From the NCBI RefSeq assembly GCF_002355855.1, contig NZ_AP017655.1, positions 1,302,001 through 1,366,000 of the forward strand: a stretch of 64,000 bases of DNA, given 5' to 3'. The notes beneath the pieces were generated by a model, which ran no database searches, was not told where the DNA came from, and saw only the letters and a list, made by a program, of their open reading frames with translations. Positions within the stretch are counted from its first letter, which is position 1, and every line of letters starts with the position of its first letter. Shown one piece after another: positions 1 through 7,818 of this stretch. The translations under genes were made by a program, and so were the position numbers. This DNA is from Sphingobium cloacae. GTDB lineage: Bacteria; Pseudomonadota; Alphaproteobacteria; Sphingomonadales; Sphingomonadaceae.

Positions 1-1040
1 TTGCTAGCAGTGGTCGAACCGTTGGAATCGGTTTCGAGGAAGGTGTCGCCGATATTGGCGTCGGCCCGCTGGGCGGAGATGATGAACTGCGCCGTGCCGC
101 GGAAGCCGACGTCGGTGTCCAGATTGTCATCCTCATTGCCGGTGAAGACCAGATATTTGAGGTGCGCCGACCCGCCGAAGATTTCGATTCCGTCGTCGGA
201 ACTGTTGTGGACCTGGATATGGTCGAGCTGCGTGCCGGTGCCGATACCCGATGGCGTCAGGCCCTGCAATTCCTTGCCGTCCGAAAGGACGAAGCCGGAA
301 TAGCGAATCTGGACATAGCTCATATGTCCGGAATTGTCGGCATCGTTTGCGCCGCCATAGATGGCGCCGCTGGTGCCTTCTGTGTCGCGCTCGCAGGCCA
401 CCGTGCCGGGAGCCGCGCCGCCTGCGCCGCAATCGGTGATCTTGGCGCGGCCGAGCAGAACGATGCCGCCCCACTGGCCAGAGGATTGATCCGTCGCGTT
501 GCCCAGCACATTTTCACGGCTCGTGAAGACGATGGGCTGCGTCGCCGTCCCGACCGCGTTGATGCGGTTGCCGCGATTGACCGCCAGGAAGGCGTTGCCG
601 GTGTTGGCGAAGACGACCACGCCCGGATCAATCGAGAGTGTCACGTCCAGATTTTTGCTCGAAGCGCCCTGATCGGTGCCGACATCGACACGACCGGGCA
701 GCGAGTAGATCACGCCGGCAACCTTGGGAATGGTGACGGATGAGCGGAAGCGCGTGGGGAAGGAGCAATTAAGCCACGTGTTCCCGTTCTTGTCGGAAAT
801 CTGGCCGGTCTTGGTGAACTGGTCCGAGCCGGTCAGCGTCGGGCAGTCCGAAGCGGGCGTCACGCCGGTCGGCGTGGGTGTGGGCGTCGGAGTCGGCGTG
901 GGGGTCGGCGTCGGCGTGGGAGTCGGGATGATGATCCCGCCCTCGCCCGGCGAGGCGATATCGTCAGCGCCGCAGGCGGCCAGCGCCGTGCACGCGCAGG
1001 TCGCCATCAGGATGGTGTGGATACGGTTGATCTTGGCCAT
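1..1040 (-). CDS. Beta-helix surface lipoprotein, partial (C-terminus beyond window)
   Basis: The frame is open from an ATG at 1040 to the window edge, about 346 codons. The N-terminus is a lipoprotein signal (hydrophobic stretch then ALAAC, lipobox Cys near residue 23), so the protein should be lipid-anchored. Next comes a (Pro-Thr)10 linker, then repeats rich in Gly, Asn and Asp with phrases such as QWGGIVLLGRA and IQVHNSSDDGIEIFGG, which look like a right-handed parallel beta-helix. An SD-like GGAGACGAC precedes the ATG. From memory, relatives are common in sphingomonads and often sit near TonB-dependent receptors; the receptor would be beyond the left edge, so this is inference. The molecular function is unknown. 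It could be a surface binding or adhesion protein. Confidence 0.85.
   Translation of the reverse strand, partial: MAKINRIHTILMATCACTALAACGADDIASPGEGGIIIPTPTPTPTPTPTPTPTPTPTGVTPASDCPTLTGSDQFTKTGQISDKNGNTWLNCSFPTRFRSSVTIPKVAGVIYSLPGRVDVGTDQGASSKNLDVTLSIDPGVVVFANTGNAFLAVNRGNRINAVGTATQPIVFTSRENVLGNATDQSSGQWGGIVLLGRAKITDCGAGGAAPGTVACERDTEGTSGAIYGGANDADNSGHMSYVQIRYSGFVLSDGKELQGLTPSGIGTGTQLDHIQVHNSSDDGIEIFGGSAHLKYLVFTGNEDDNLDTDVGFRGTAQFIISAQRADANIGDTFLETDSNGSTTAS
868..927 (-). repeat. (Pro-Thr)10 coding microrepeat
   Basis: Sixty bases encode ten Pro-Thr dipeptides in the lipoprotein linker. Codons vary (CCG/CCC with ACG/ACC/ACT/ACA), so the amino-acid repeat appears selected rather than produced by recent slippage. 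It probably forms a stiff extended spacer between the lipid anchor and the beta-helix. Confidence 0.9.
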
Positions 1041-1135
1041 GTCGTCTCCGCTCCGGCGTCTGCCGGTTTATGTTGCAATGCGGAGCGCAGGGGATTTTCG
1101 ACTCGGACAACGCCCCCTGTCGCCCTCGAAGCCGG

Positions 1136-1202
1136 CAGCTAGGCGCGTCGAATGACAGGAGCATTTTGATTTGGTGACGGAATGGAGACTTTTAAATGAC
1201 AG
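1136..1202 (-). promoter_or_regulatory. Pho-box-like heptamer array upstream of the lipoprotein gene
   Basis: On the minus strand, CTGTCAT (1202-1196), CCGTCAC (1180-1174) and CTGTCAT (1158-1152) lie exactly 22 bp apart, twice the 11-bp unit of PhoB sites; the two in-between units are degenerate. A weak -10-like TAGCTG (1141-1136) follows 10 bp after the last heptamer, as in Pho promoters of E. coli. PhoB control is an inference from the known consensus CTGTCAT-N4-CTGTCAT. Confidence 0.4.
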
Positions 1203-1391
1203 TTTGATGAATCGGACGGTGCCGAGGCGGACACGGAGGTCACGCTTTACGAGCGCGTTCAGGCGATCGATATAAATGCCCGTTCGCCCCAGTACGGAAT
1301 GACAAGAGACAGGGGACGCTCACGATTCGCCCCCGCGATCATGCCCGTGGGGCGCATCGGTTCCATAGGATGAATGCCATGACCACCACAT

Positions 1392-1430
1392 GAAAATGGG
1401 AGCCGCCCCGAGGAAACGACTCCCATTTTC
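1392..1430 (-). terminator. Hairpin terminator after the small secreted repeat protein gene
   Basis: An 11-bp perfect stem (1392-1402 with 1420-1430) encloses a 17-nt loop. The outer stem has an A-tract on one side and a U-tract on the other, as in bidirectional intrinsic terminators. It lies 20 bases beyond the stop codon at 1450. Confidence 0.7.
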
Positions 1431-1449
1431 CAGCATCCTTTGGCCGAGC

Positions 1450-1833
1450 TCAGCGCATGGCGTAGTTCGTCGCCAGCTTGCCCATGGCCCGGCGCGCGAT
1501 GTCGCGGGAGGATTCCTCCTTGCCGTTCGCCAGGACCAGCAGCGTTTCGGGCGCGAAGCGCGCAGCCTTATAGGCGTCGCGCGCATCGGCCATGCGGCCC
1601 AGGCCGGCATAGGCATTACCCAGGTTGATGAGCCGTGCAGGATCGTTCGCGCCGTCAGGCACCGGAGACTTCAATTTGTTCGCGGCCTTGCCGAAATCCC
1701 CCGACATCAAAGCGTTGGCAGCCAATCCGCCATCGGGCACACCCACGACCAACACCTCATCAGGTGCCGCGAGCGCAATCCCCGGCGCCGTGGCGGCCAG
1801 CGCGAGTCCGATTACCGCAGCGACCTTCAGCAT
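1450..1833 (-). CDS. Small secreted TPR-like protein
   Basis: 127 residues. A signal peptide (about residues 1-22, ending ALA before APDEVLV) predicts export to the periplasm. The middle, with LINLGNAYAGLGRMADARDAY, matches one TPR helix pair, and the region before it (ALMSGDFGKAANKL) resembles a second. The start is supported by AGGAG 8 bases before the ATG. It is monocistronic, with its own promoter upstream and a terminator hairpin downstream. I recognise the type as a common sphingomonad secreted TPR protein but know no defined role; TPR proteins usually bind partner proteins. Confidence 0.8.
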   Translation of the reverse strand: MLKVAAVIGLALAATAPGIALAAPDEVLVVGVPDGGLAANALMSGDFGKAANKLKSPVPDGANDPARLINLGNAYAGLGRMADARDAYKAARFAPETLLVLANGKEESSRDIARRAMGKLATNYAMR

Positions 1834-1893
1834 CTCAATTTCTCCTAAAAAAACTTTCTACAATAGCCGTAATTATTTCACCTTCATGACATT

Positions 1894-1987
1894 CCGGCAA
1901 TAGCTGCCGGGAAGCAGAAAAAGCATTTTTATTTCTTTTATTACAGTATGTTAAAATATTTTCTTCAATGTGTCATAAAACTGTAAT
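1894..1987 (-). promoter_or_regulatory. Promoter and leader of the TPR-like gene with a Pho-box-like site
   Basis: On the minus strand TTGAAG (1968-1963) and TGTAAT (1945-1940) are separated by 17 bp, a good sigma-70-type promoter in an AT-rich patch. Directly upstream, 1970-1987 read on the plus strand is GTGTCAT-AAAA-CTGTAAT, 16 of 18 matches to the E. coli Pho box but in reverse orientation to the gene. A 6-bp hairpin (1894-1899 with 1905-1910) lies in the predicted leader of about 100 nt. Confidence 0.45.
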
Positions 1988-2032
1988 TGGATAAGATCCC
2001 CGTCCCGACCCGATTCGAATCGGAATAGAAAC

Positions 2033-2046
2033 GCGCGAAGCCGCGC
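2033..2046 (-). terminator. Weak terminator downstream of ssrA
   Basis: A GCGCG/CGCGC stem (2042-2046 with 2033-2037) is followed on the minus strand by GTTTCTATT. The stem is short and the U-tract imperfect. A 14-bp perfect palindrome (2010-2023) lies just beyond it. Confidence 0.4.
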
Positions 2047-2089
2047 CCGGACGGACGCCCGGCGGAAACGATGTGAGGACAAGAGGGAT

Positions 2090-2435
2090 GGTCCGGAGGG
2101 TTCTGTTGCCCGGCCCCTCCGGCGGCCGCTGAATTCCCTTCTGTTGCCCGGTGGGTTCAACCGCGTTCTTTTTGGGTAATGTCAGGCCGTGAGGCCATCA
2201 ATTACGCAGCAAGAGCAAGAGCCTCGTTATCGTTGGCACTTGTGAGTTTTGAACCTTTTTACGGCGTACTCAGGCCGGGTGAAGGCACCGCTTTTCAACA
2301 CACGTCGATCCTAGTTCGGCCCCGTCAGACATCCCGGACAAGCGGGATATGTGGTGGAGCCGCCGGGTACCGCCCCCGGGTCCGCTGTGCCTATTGCACG
2401 ACACGATTTATCACCATAGCCGGGCGAACCCGGCA
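2090..2435 (-). ncRNA. ssrA: tmRNA, circularly permuted two-piece form
   Basis: Read on the minus strand, the acceptor piece comes first and ends with a T-arm and acceptor half closing in CCACCA at 2352. A 28-nt spacer with its own hairpin follows (2351-2324). The coding piece then begins GGGGCCGAACTAGGATCGAC at 2323. The tag frame (2237-2202) encodes ANDNEALALAA then TAA, a typical alphaproteobacterial degradation tag. Downstream are pseudoknot-type elements including CCGGAGGG/CCCTCCGG (2122-2093) and two copies of CCGGGCAACAGAA. tmRNA with SmpB rescues stalled ribosomes and tags the nascent chain for proteolysis. The outer ends, 2435 and 2090, are estimates. Confidence 0.95.
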
Positions 2436-2440
2436 TGACC

Positions 2441-2469
2441 TATATGGAGAGGCTCGGCCGGTTTATCAA
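2441..2469 (-). promoter_or_regulatory. ssrA promoter
   Basis: On the minus strand a -35 TTGATA (2469-2464), a 17-bp spacer and a -10 CATATA (2446-2441) place the start near 2434, just before the GCCGGG/CCCGGC hairpin that opens the acceptor piece. Confidence 0.65.
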
Positions 2470-2498
2470 GCGGGCGTAGCGGCGGGAGACGAAGCAGC

Positions 2499-3263
2499 AT
2501 GTGCATCATGGCAATGGCGTGGCACGCGCATCCGCGCTGGCGGTTGCTGCTGATCGGCAACCGGGACGAACTGCACGCCCGCCCCGCCGCGCCGCTGGAC
2601 CGATGGAAGGTGCCGCCCCACCTGATCGCCGGCCGCGATCTGCAATCGGGCGGCACATGGCTGGGCGTATCGGAAGAGGGGCGCTGCGCCATCGTCACCA
2701 ATCGAGGTCTCGGCCGGCCCGACCCCAGCAAGGCGTCACGCGGAGAACTGGTGACGGACCTGCTGCGCGGAAGCGGGCGCCATGCCGACATCGAAACCGC
2801 TGCGCCCGACGCATTCAATCCGTTCAACCTCATCCTGATCGAGCATGACAAGGCGCATTTCCTCACCAACCGTCCCCATCCCATTCGCACGACGCTGACA
2901 CACGGCATTTACGGCCTGTCCAACGGCGCGCTGGATGATCCGTGGCCCAAGACGCTGGCGCTCAAGGCCGCGCTTCTCGACTGGATGGCGGCCGAAGCCG
3001 ACGATCCCGCCGCCTTGCTGGATGCGTTACGGCAGGAAATCCTGCCCGACGCGGGGATCGCGCCGGAAATCCCGGCCGACGCACCCGGGGAAGCAGCGAT
3101 ATCGCCCATCTTCATCCGCAACCCCATTTACGGAACGCGATGCAGCACTGTCGTCGCGATCGACAGGCAGGGCCGGGGAAGCATCGTCGAACGCCGTTTC
3201 GATGCGGACGGGGCATCGACGGGGGAAAGCCGCTTCGCCTTCACATGGCGCGTCCCTGCCTGA
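2499..3263 (+). CDS. NRDE (TANGO2-type) family protein
   Basis: 254 residues. The N-terminus MCIMAMAW followed by LLIGNRDELHARPA carries the family's NRDE signature, and Cys2 sits where an N-terminal nucleophile would lie if the initiator Met is removed. Further family-type features are WLGVSEEGRCAIVTN and YGTRCSTVVAIDRQG near the C-terminus. The family is related to eukaryotic TANGO2, linked to heme or lipid handling; the bacterial role is not settled. The start is fixed by the conserved MC pair. The gene stands alone between ssrA (opposite strand) and trpG, with 105 bases to trpG. Confidence 0.88.
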   Translation: MCIMAMAWHAHPRWRLLLIGNRDELHARPAAPLDRWKVPPHLIAGRDLQSGGTWLGVSEEGRCAIVTNRGLGRPDPSKASRGELVTDLLRGSGRHADIETAAPDAFNPFNLILIEHDKAHFLTNRPHPIRTTLTHGIYGLSNGALDDPWPKTLALKAALLDWMAAEADDPAALLDALRQEILPDAGIAPEIPADAPGEAAISPIFIRNPIYGTRCSTVVAIDRQGRGSIVERRFDADGASTGESRFAFTWRVPA

Positions 3264-3368
3264 CGTCGACGCCCTCGCGATGCGGTGACGCCGGCGCTTC
3301 AGAAAATCTATCATGGACGACGGCCCGTCCTTCCCCCGGCGGGCGTCCCGCGCTAAAGCCCTTGTCCC

Positions 3369-3959
3369 ATGATCCTCGTCATCGACAATTATGACAGCTT
3401 CACCTGGAATCTGGTCCATTACCTCATGGAACTGGGCGCGGAGGTGGAGGTCGTCCGCAACGACGCCATTTCGGCGGGACAGGCGCTTTCGACCGGAGCG
3501 CGCGCCTTCCTGTTATCGCCCGGCCCCTGCACGCCCAATGAAGCGGGGGTGAGCCTCGATCTCGTCGCCGCCTGCGCCGATGCGGGCGCGCCTTTGCTGG
3601 GCGTTTGCCTCGGTCATCAGGCGATCGGCCAGCATTTCGGCGGCAAGGTGGTGCGCGGCGGACTGATGCATGGCAAGACCTCGCCTGTCCGTCATGACGG
3701 TACGGGATTGTTCGCGGGCATCCCCTCGCCCTTTACCGCGACCCGTTATCATTCGCTGATCGTGGAGGACATCCCCGACAGCCTCATCGTCAACGCGACG
3801 AGCGAGGACGGCTCGGTCATGGCCTTCCGCCATGCCACACTGCCCATCCATTCGGTCCAGTTCCATCCGGAAAGCATCGCCACCGAATATGGGCATGAGA
3901 TGCTGGCGAACTTCCTGCGGATCGCCGGACTGCCGGTGAAGGAACGCGAGAAGGCCTGA
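3369..3959 (+). CDS. trpG: Anthranilate/aminodeoxychorismate synthase glutamine amidotransferase subunit
   Basis: 196 residues, the usual length for the class I glutamine amidotransferase subunit. It releases ammonia from glutamine for the synthase subunit TrpE (or PabB). The frame opens [15 protein letters not shown]; the nucleophile Cys is in [10 protein letters not shown] and the His/Glu of the triad in FHPES. It precedes trpD by 92 bases. trpE is not in this window, as the upstream gene is the NRDE protein, so the amidotransferase may serve a synthase encoded elsewhere and could act in both tryptophan and folate synthesis. Confidence 0.93.
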   Translation: MILVIDNYDSFTWNLVHYLMELGAEVEVVRNDAISAGQALSTGARAFLLSPGPCTPNEAGVSLDLVAACADAGAPLLGVCLGHQAIGQHFGGKVVRGGLMHGKTSPVRHDGTGLFAGIPSPFTATRYHSLIVEDIPDSLIVNATSEDGSVMAFRHATLPIHSVQFHPESIATEYGHEMLANFLRIAGLPVKEREKA

Positions 3960-4051
3960 CCCCGAACAGCCGGAGCCCTTCGGCCGTCATACGACATTAA
4001 CCCGCAACATGCCCTCGACTCGCGCCCCATCGGGCGATTAAGGCAGCGGCG

Positions 4052-5044
4052 ATGATGCACCTGCCCGATCCCACGACACCCCTTGATGCGCAAGAGGCCG
4101 CGCGCGCCTTCGCGCTGTTGCTCGACGCCGATCTGCCTGAAGCGGAGATCGCCTCCTTCCTCATTCGCATGGCCGAACGCGGGGAGACCGCCACGGAGAT
4201 CGCCGCGGCCGCCCGCGCGATGCGCGCACGAATGATTTCCATCGAAGCGCCCGCTGGCGCCGTCGACGTTTGCGGCACGGGGGGCGACGGGCACCACACC
4301 CTCAATGTGTCCACCGCCGTCAGCCTCGTCGTCGCGGCGGCGGGCGTCCCCGTCGCGAAGCATGGCAACCGCGCCGCCTCTTCCAAGGCGGGGGCCGCCG
4401 ACACGCTCGAAGCGCTCGGTCTCGACCTCGATCGGATCGCCGAGAGCGCGGAGGCGACACTGGCGGACCTCGGCATCTGCTTCCTCTTCGCGCAGAAGCA
4501 TCACCCGGTCCTCAAGCGCCTGGGTCCCATTCGCAAGTCCATCGGCCGCCGCACCATCTTCAACCTGATGGGACCATTGGCAAATCCCGCCAATGTCCGC
4601 CGTCAACTGGTCGGCATCGCGCGCCCCGCCTATGTCCCCATCTACGCCGAAGCCTTGGCGCAGCTCGGCGTCGACCGCGCCATGATCGTATCGGGCGACG
4701 AGGGACTGGACGAGCTTTCGCTTGCCGGAGGGAATGACGTGGCCGAAGTCACCGGCAACGGCATCGTCGCCATGCGCCGCCTGTCCGCCGCCGATGCGGG
4801 CCTGCCCAGTCATCCCGTCGACGCGATCCGGGGCGGCTCGCCCGAACATAATGCCGCCGCCCTGCGCGCGCTGCTTCAGGGCGAAACGGGTGCCTATCGG
4901 GACGCGGTGCTGCTGAACGCCGCCGCCGCCCTTGTCGTGGCGGGAGCCGCCGACGATGTGAGGGAGGGGGTGGAGGAAGCCGCCGAAACGATCGACCGGG
5001 GCCTTGCCAACGCGCTCCTCAATTGCTGGATAGCCTATCGATGA
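4052..5044 (+). CDS. trpD: Anthranilate phosphoribosyltransferase
   Basis: 330 residues. It joins anthranilate and PRPP to give N-(5-phosphoribosyl)anthranilate, the second step of the tryptophan branch. The PRPP/Mg motif [16 protein letters not shown] is present near residues 71-86, followed by [21 protein letters not shown], which lines the anthranilate site. ATG at 4052 and 4055 are both possible starts. Its stop TGA overlaps the trpC start as ATGA (5041-5044), so trpC is likely translationally coupled. Confidence 0.95.
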   Translation: MMHLPDPTTPLDAQEAARAFALLLDADLPEAEIASFLIRMAERGETATEIAAAARAMRARMISIEAPAGAVDVCGTGGDGHHTLNVSTAVSLVVAAAGVPVAKHGNRAASSKAGAADTLEALGLDLDRIAESAEATLADLGICFLFAQKHHPVLKRLGPIRKSIGRRTIFNLMGPLANPANVRRQLVGIARPAYVPIYAEALAQLGVDRAMIVSGDEGLDELSLAGGNDVAEVTGNGIVAMRRLSAADAGLPSHPVDAIRGGSPEHNAAALRALLQGETGAYRDAVLLNAAAALVVAGAADDVREGVEEAAETIDRGLANALLNCWIAYR

Positions 5045-5832
5045 CCAACAAGCTGATCGAGATCTGCGAGACGAAGCGGCAGGAAGTCGCCGCCCGCAAG
5101 GCCGCGACGACCGTCGCCTCGCTCCATGCCCGCGCCGCCGAGCAGACGCCGCCGCGCGGCTTCCGCAAGGCGCTGGACGACGCGGCCCGCTCCGGCTTCG
5201 GCCTGATCGCGGAGATCAAGAAGGCGAGCCCCTCCAAGGGCCTGATCCGCGCCGATTTCGATCCGCCCGCCCATGCGCAGGCTTATGCGGCGGGTGGTGC
5301 GGCCTGCCTCTCCGTCCTGACCGACGCACCCTATTTCCAGGGCCATGAAGACTATTTGATGGCCGCGCGATCGGCCTGCGCGCTGCCGGTCCTGCGCAAG
5401 GATTTCATGGTCGATCCGTGGCAGGTGCTCGAAAGCCGCTCCATCGGCGCGGACGCCATCCTCATCATCGCCGCCGCCCTCGACGATCATCAGATGGCGG
5501 AGATCGAGGATGCCGCCCTCGGCCTCGGCATGGACGCCCTGATCGAGGTCCACGACGCCCATGAACTCGAACGCGCGATGAAACTCCGCTCCCGGCTCAT
5601 CGGCGTCAACAATCGCGACCTTCGCGACTTCACCGTGGATTTCGCCCGCACCTATGAACTGGTGGACAAGGCGCCGGACGATTGCACTTTCGTCGCGGAA
5701 AGCGGCCTTGGCAGCCATGCGGACCTCCTTGCCATGGCGGAACATGGCGTGCGCTGCTTCCTTGTCGGGGAATCGCTGATGCGGCAGGCCGATGTGGAAG
5801 CGGCCACGCACGACCTGCTGTTCGGCCGATGA
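5041..5832 (+). CDS. trpC: Indole-3-glycerol phosphate synthase
   Basis: 263 residues from the ATG at 5041, chosen over an earlier in-frame start at 5023 because it makes the ATGA overlap with trpD and gives the usual [16 protein letters not shown] opening. It is a TIM-barrel enzyme converting CdRP to indole-glycerol phosphate; the catalytic lysine lies in [11 protein letters not shown], and [16 protein letters not shown] and AESGL mark later strands. It has no fused TrpF domain. It ends in an ATGA overlap with moaC. Confidence 0.95.
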   Translation: MTNKLIEICETKRQEVAARKAATTVASLHARAAEQTPPRGFRKALDDAARSGFGLIAEIKKASPSKGLIRADFDPPAHAQAYAAGGAACLSVLTDAPYFQGHEDYLMAARSACALPVLRKDFMVDPWQVLESRSIGADAILIIAAALDDHQMAEIEDAALGLGMDALIEVHDAHELERAMKLRSRLIGVNNRDLRDFTVDFARTYELVDKAPDDCTFVAESGLGSHADLLAMAEHGVRCFLVGESLMRQADVEAATHDLLFGR

Positions 5833-6302
5833 CCGGCGGCCTTACCCATCTGGACGCGCATGGCTCCGCGCGCATGGTCGACGTGTCAGGCAAGGCCGTC
5901 ACCGCCCGCGAAGCCGTCGCCACCGGCCGCATCACCATGAGCCGCGAAGCCGCCGCCGCAATCGCCGCTGGAACCGTGAAGAAGGGCGATGTCCTCGCCG
6001 TCGCCCGCGTCGCCGGGATCATGGCGGCCAAGCGGACATCCGATCTCATCCCGCTTTGCCACCCCCTGCCGCTCAGTTCCGTGACGGTCGACCTCGCCCC
6101 CGATGAGGAAGGCGTCACCGTCACGGTCACCGCCTGCACCGCCGGCCAGACCGGTGTGGAAATGGAGGCCCTGACCGGGGTTTCCGCCGCGCTGCTCACC
6201 ATCTACGACATGGCGAAGGCGATCGATAAGGCGATGGTCATCGGCCATGTTCGCCTGCTCGCCAAAACAGGCGGCAAGTCGGGCGACTGGCGCGCTCCAT
6301 GA
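5829..6302 (+). CDS. moaC: Cyclic pyranopterin monophosphate synthase accessory protein
   Basis: 157 residues from the ATG at 5829, which overlaps the trpC stop. MoaC works with MoaA to make cyclic pyranopterin monophosphate from GTP, the first step of molybdenum cofactor synthesis. Visible motifs are [32 protein letters not shown] and [19 protein letters not shown] with the conserved Lys/Asp patch around KAIDKAM. The other partner, moaA, is 57 kb away at 62915. The position between trpC and moeA matches a conserved alphaproteobacterial gene order. Confidence 0.95.
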   Translation: MTGGLTHLDAHGSARMVDVSGKAVTAREAVATGRITMSREAAAAIAAGTVKKGDVLAVARVAGIMAAKRTSDLIPLCHPLPLSSVTVDLAPDEEGVTVTVTACTAGQTGVEMEALTGVSAALLTIYDMAKAIDKAMVIGHVRLLAKTGGKSGDWRAP

Positions 6303-7483
6303 GCCTCCTGCCCGTCCCGGAGGCGCAGGCACGGCTGCTCGCCCTTGCCGGGCCGCTTTCGGTGGAGGAAATCGCGGCCGCTGCCTGCGCCGGGCGCTGG
6401 CTTGCGCTGAATGTGACGTCCCGCCGCGATCAGCCCTGGGCGGACCTGTCCTCGATGGACGGCTATGCGGTACGCGCCGCCGAATGGCCCGGACCCTGGC
6501 GCGTGACCGATATCAGCAGCGCGGGCGGCGCCCTGCCTGCCCCGCTTGCCAGGGGGACCGCCTGTCGCATCTTCACCGGCGCGCCGGTGCCCGTCGGGGC
6601 CGACGCCATCCTCATTCAGGAGCATGCCGCGCTGACCGGGGATACCCTGCGCGGCGAGGACAAGCCGCTGACACAGGGCCAGCATGTCCGTCCCGCAGCA
6701 TCGGATTTTCGCGCTGGCGAAACATTGCTGGCCGCCGGCTCGCAATTGAACGCCGCCAGGATCGCCCTCGCCGTCCTGGCCGGCCATGGGGTCCTGCCGG
6801 TCAGGAGGCGCCCGATCGTCGCCCTGCTTTCGACGGGCAATGAGCTTGTCGCCCCTGGCGCGCCCACGCCTCCGGGCCGCTTGCCTTCCTCCAACGCGCC
6901 TATGCTCGCGGCGATGCTCGCCGCCGTGCCTTGCGACATCATCGACCTGGGCATCGTGCCCGACGATCTGCCGGCCCTGACGCAGGCATTCATCAAGGCG
7001 GGCGAAGCTGACATCATCGTGTCGACGGGCGGGGCCTCGGTCGGCGATCACGATCTGGTGCGCGCGGCCTTCACCGAAGCGGGCGGTTCGCTGGATTTCT
7101 GGAAGATCCGGATGCGGCCCGGCAAGCCGCTGATGGCAGGAAAGCTCGGTGATTCAGTCTTTCTCGGTCTTCCGGGCAATCCGGTTTCGGCCCATGTCAC
7201 CGCCATGCTTTTCCTGTTGCCGTTGGTCCGTCATATGGGCGGCGCGGCTTCTCCTCTTCCCGCGATCACCAATGCCCAGCTCGCTATTCCCCTGCCCGGC
7301 ACGGGAGAACGGGACGATTATCTGCGCGCCTTTCACGGGGAGGATGGAATCGTTTCCGTCACGTCGCAGGACAGCGCGGCCGTGGCGGCGATGGCGCAAG
7401 CCGATTGCCTGATATGGCGCCCCGCGCATTCCGGTGCGGCGGGCGCAGGCGACATCGTCAAGATCCTGCCCTTTCCCCTATAG
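6299..7483 (+). CDS. moeA: Molybdopterin molybdenumtransferase
   Basis: 394 residues. MoeA inserts molybdate into adenylated molybdopterin. It opens with the domain I/II signature SMDGYAVR near residue 53, has [17 protein letters not shown], the MoCF-type motif STGNELV and [13 protein letters not shown], and the closing [14 protein letters not shown]. The start overlaps the moaC stop (ATGA), completing a chain trpD-trpC-moaC-moeA of three such overlaps. A strong bidirectional hairpin follows directly. Confidence 0.95.
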   Translation: MSLLPVPEAQARLLALAGPLSVEEIAAAACAGRWLALNVTSRRDQPWADLSSMDGYAVRAAEWPGPWRVTDISSAGGALPAPLARGTACRIFTGAPVPVGADAILIQEHAALTGDTLRGEDKPLTQGQHVRPAASDFRAGETLLAAGSQLNAARIALAVLAGHGVLPVRRRPIVALLSTGNELVAPGAPTPPGRLPSSNAPMLAAMLAAVPCDIIDLGIVPDDLPALTQAFIKAGEADIIVSTGGASVGDHDLVRAAFTEAGGSLDFWKIRMRPGKPLMAGKLGDSVFLGLPGNPVSAHVTAMLFLLPLVRHMGGAASPLPAITNAQLAIPLPGTGERDDYLRAFHGEDGIVSVTSQDSAAVAAMAQADCLIWRPAHSGAAGAGDIVKILPFPL

Positions 7484-7512
7484 AAAAAGGGGCCGCGCAG
7501 CGACCCCCTTTC
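7484..7512. terminator. Bidirectional terminator between moeA and a convergent small gene
   Basis: AAAGGGG (7486-7492) pairs with CCCCTTT (7505-7511) around a 12-nt loop, with extra A bases on the left. It starts one base after the moeA stop and lies just past the stop of the opposite-strand 45-residue gene, so it can serve both. Confidence 0.75.
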
Positions 7513-7528
7513 CCGTCTTCGGCTTGCT

Positions 7529-7666
7529 TCAGCGCTGCTGCTTGCCAGGATTGGAATCCTTGCGGCGTTCCTCACCCATCTGGCCCTGCTTGTTTTCCTG
7601 CTGCTGCTGGCGGCCGTCCTGCTGGTCGCGGCGCTGTTGCTTGTCCTGATCGTTCTGGTTGGGCAT
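7529..7666 (-). CDS. 45-residue Gln-rich hydrophilic protein
   Basis: The frame runs from an ATG at 7666, preceded by AGGAG 7 bases upstream, to TGA at 7529. The product is 45 residues, about a third of them Gln, with many Arg, Lys, Asp and Asn and almost no hydrophobic residues (opens MPNQNDQDKQQRRDQQ, ends SNPGKQQR). It has no signal peptide or membrane segment and should be disordered and cytoplasmic. It has its own terminator hairpin and is divergent from lexA with about 150 bases between. Function unknown; the composition recalls small stress-related hydrophilic proteins, which is only an impression. Confidence 0.7.
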   Translation of the reverse strand: MPNQNDQDKQQRRDQQDGRQQQQENKQGQMGEERRKDSNPGKQQR

Positions 7667-7757
7667 GTCACTCTCCTCGCCTCTTCACTTGAGAGGCAGG
7701 GCTTCAACGACCCGCATCGCCCGCCGTTCCACTCCATTGCGACCAACGGTTAGACGC

Positions 7758-7800
7758 TTGACTTACCCCTTTCCGTTTCCTATGCGTTCTCCATCCGTTC
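7758..7800 (+). promoter_or_regulatory. lexA promoter with SOS box
   Basis: A -35 TTGACT (7758-7763) and a -10 TATGCG (7781-7786) are separated by 17 bp. GTTC-N7-GTTC, the alphaproteobacterial LexA operator, lies at 7786-7800, overlapping the end of the -10 and the start site. LexA should therefore repress its own gene. Confidence 0.85.
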
Positions 7801-7818
7801 CACAGAAGGATCGCAGGC

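Larger units (their letters stand above)
1041..1449. other. Intergenic region between two minus-strand genes
   Basis: These 409 bases carry no gene that I can support. The part next to 1040 holds the ribosome-binding site and the Pho-like array of the lipoprotein gene. The part next to 1450 holds the terminator-like hairpin of the upstream gene (1392-1430). Nothing else stands out in 1203-1391. Confidence 0.7.

Noticed and set aside
868..927. A short repeat array that could look like a CRISPR or VNTR.
   Set aside because: The units are 6 bases, without spacers, and encode Pro-Thr repeats within a lipoprotein.
3960..4051. Possible trp attenuator between trpG and trpD.
   Set aside because: No leader peptide with tandem Trp codons and no terminator/antiterminator pair can be seen.
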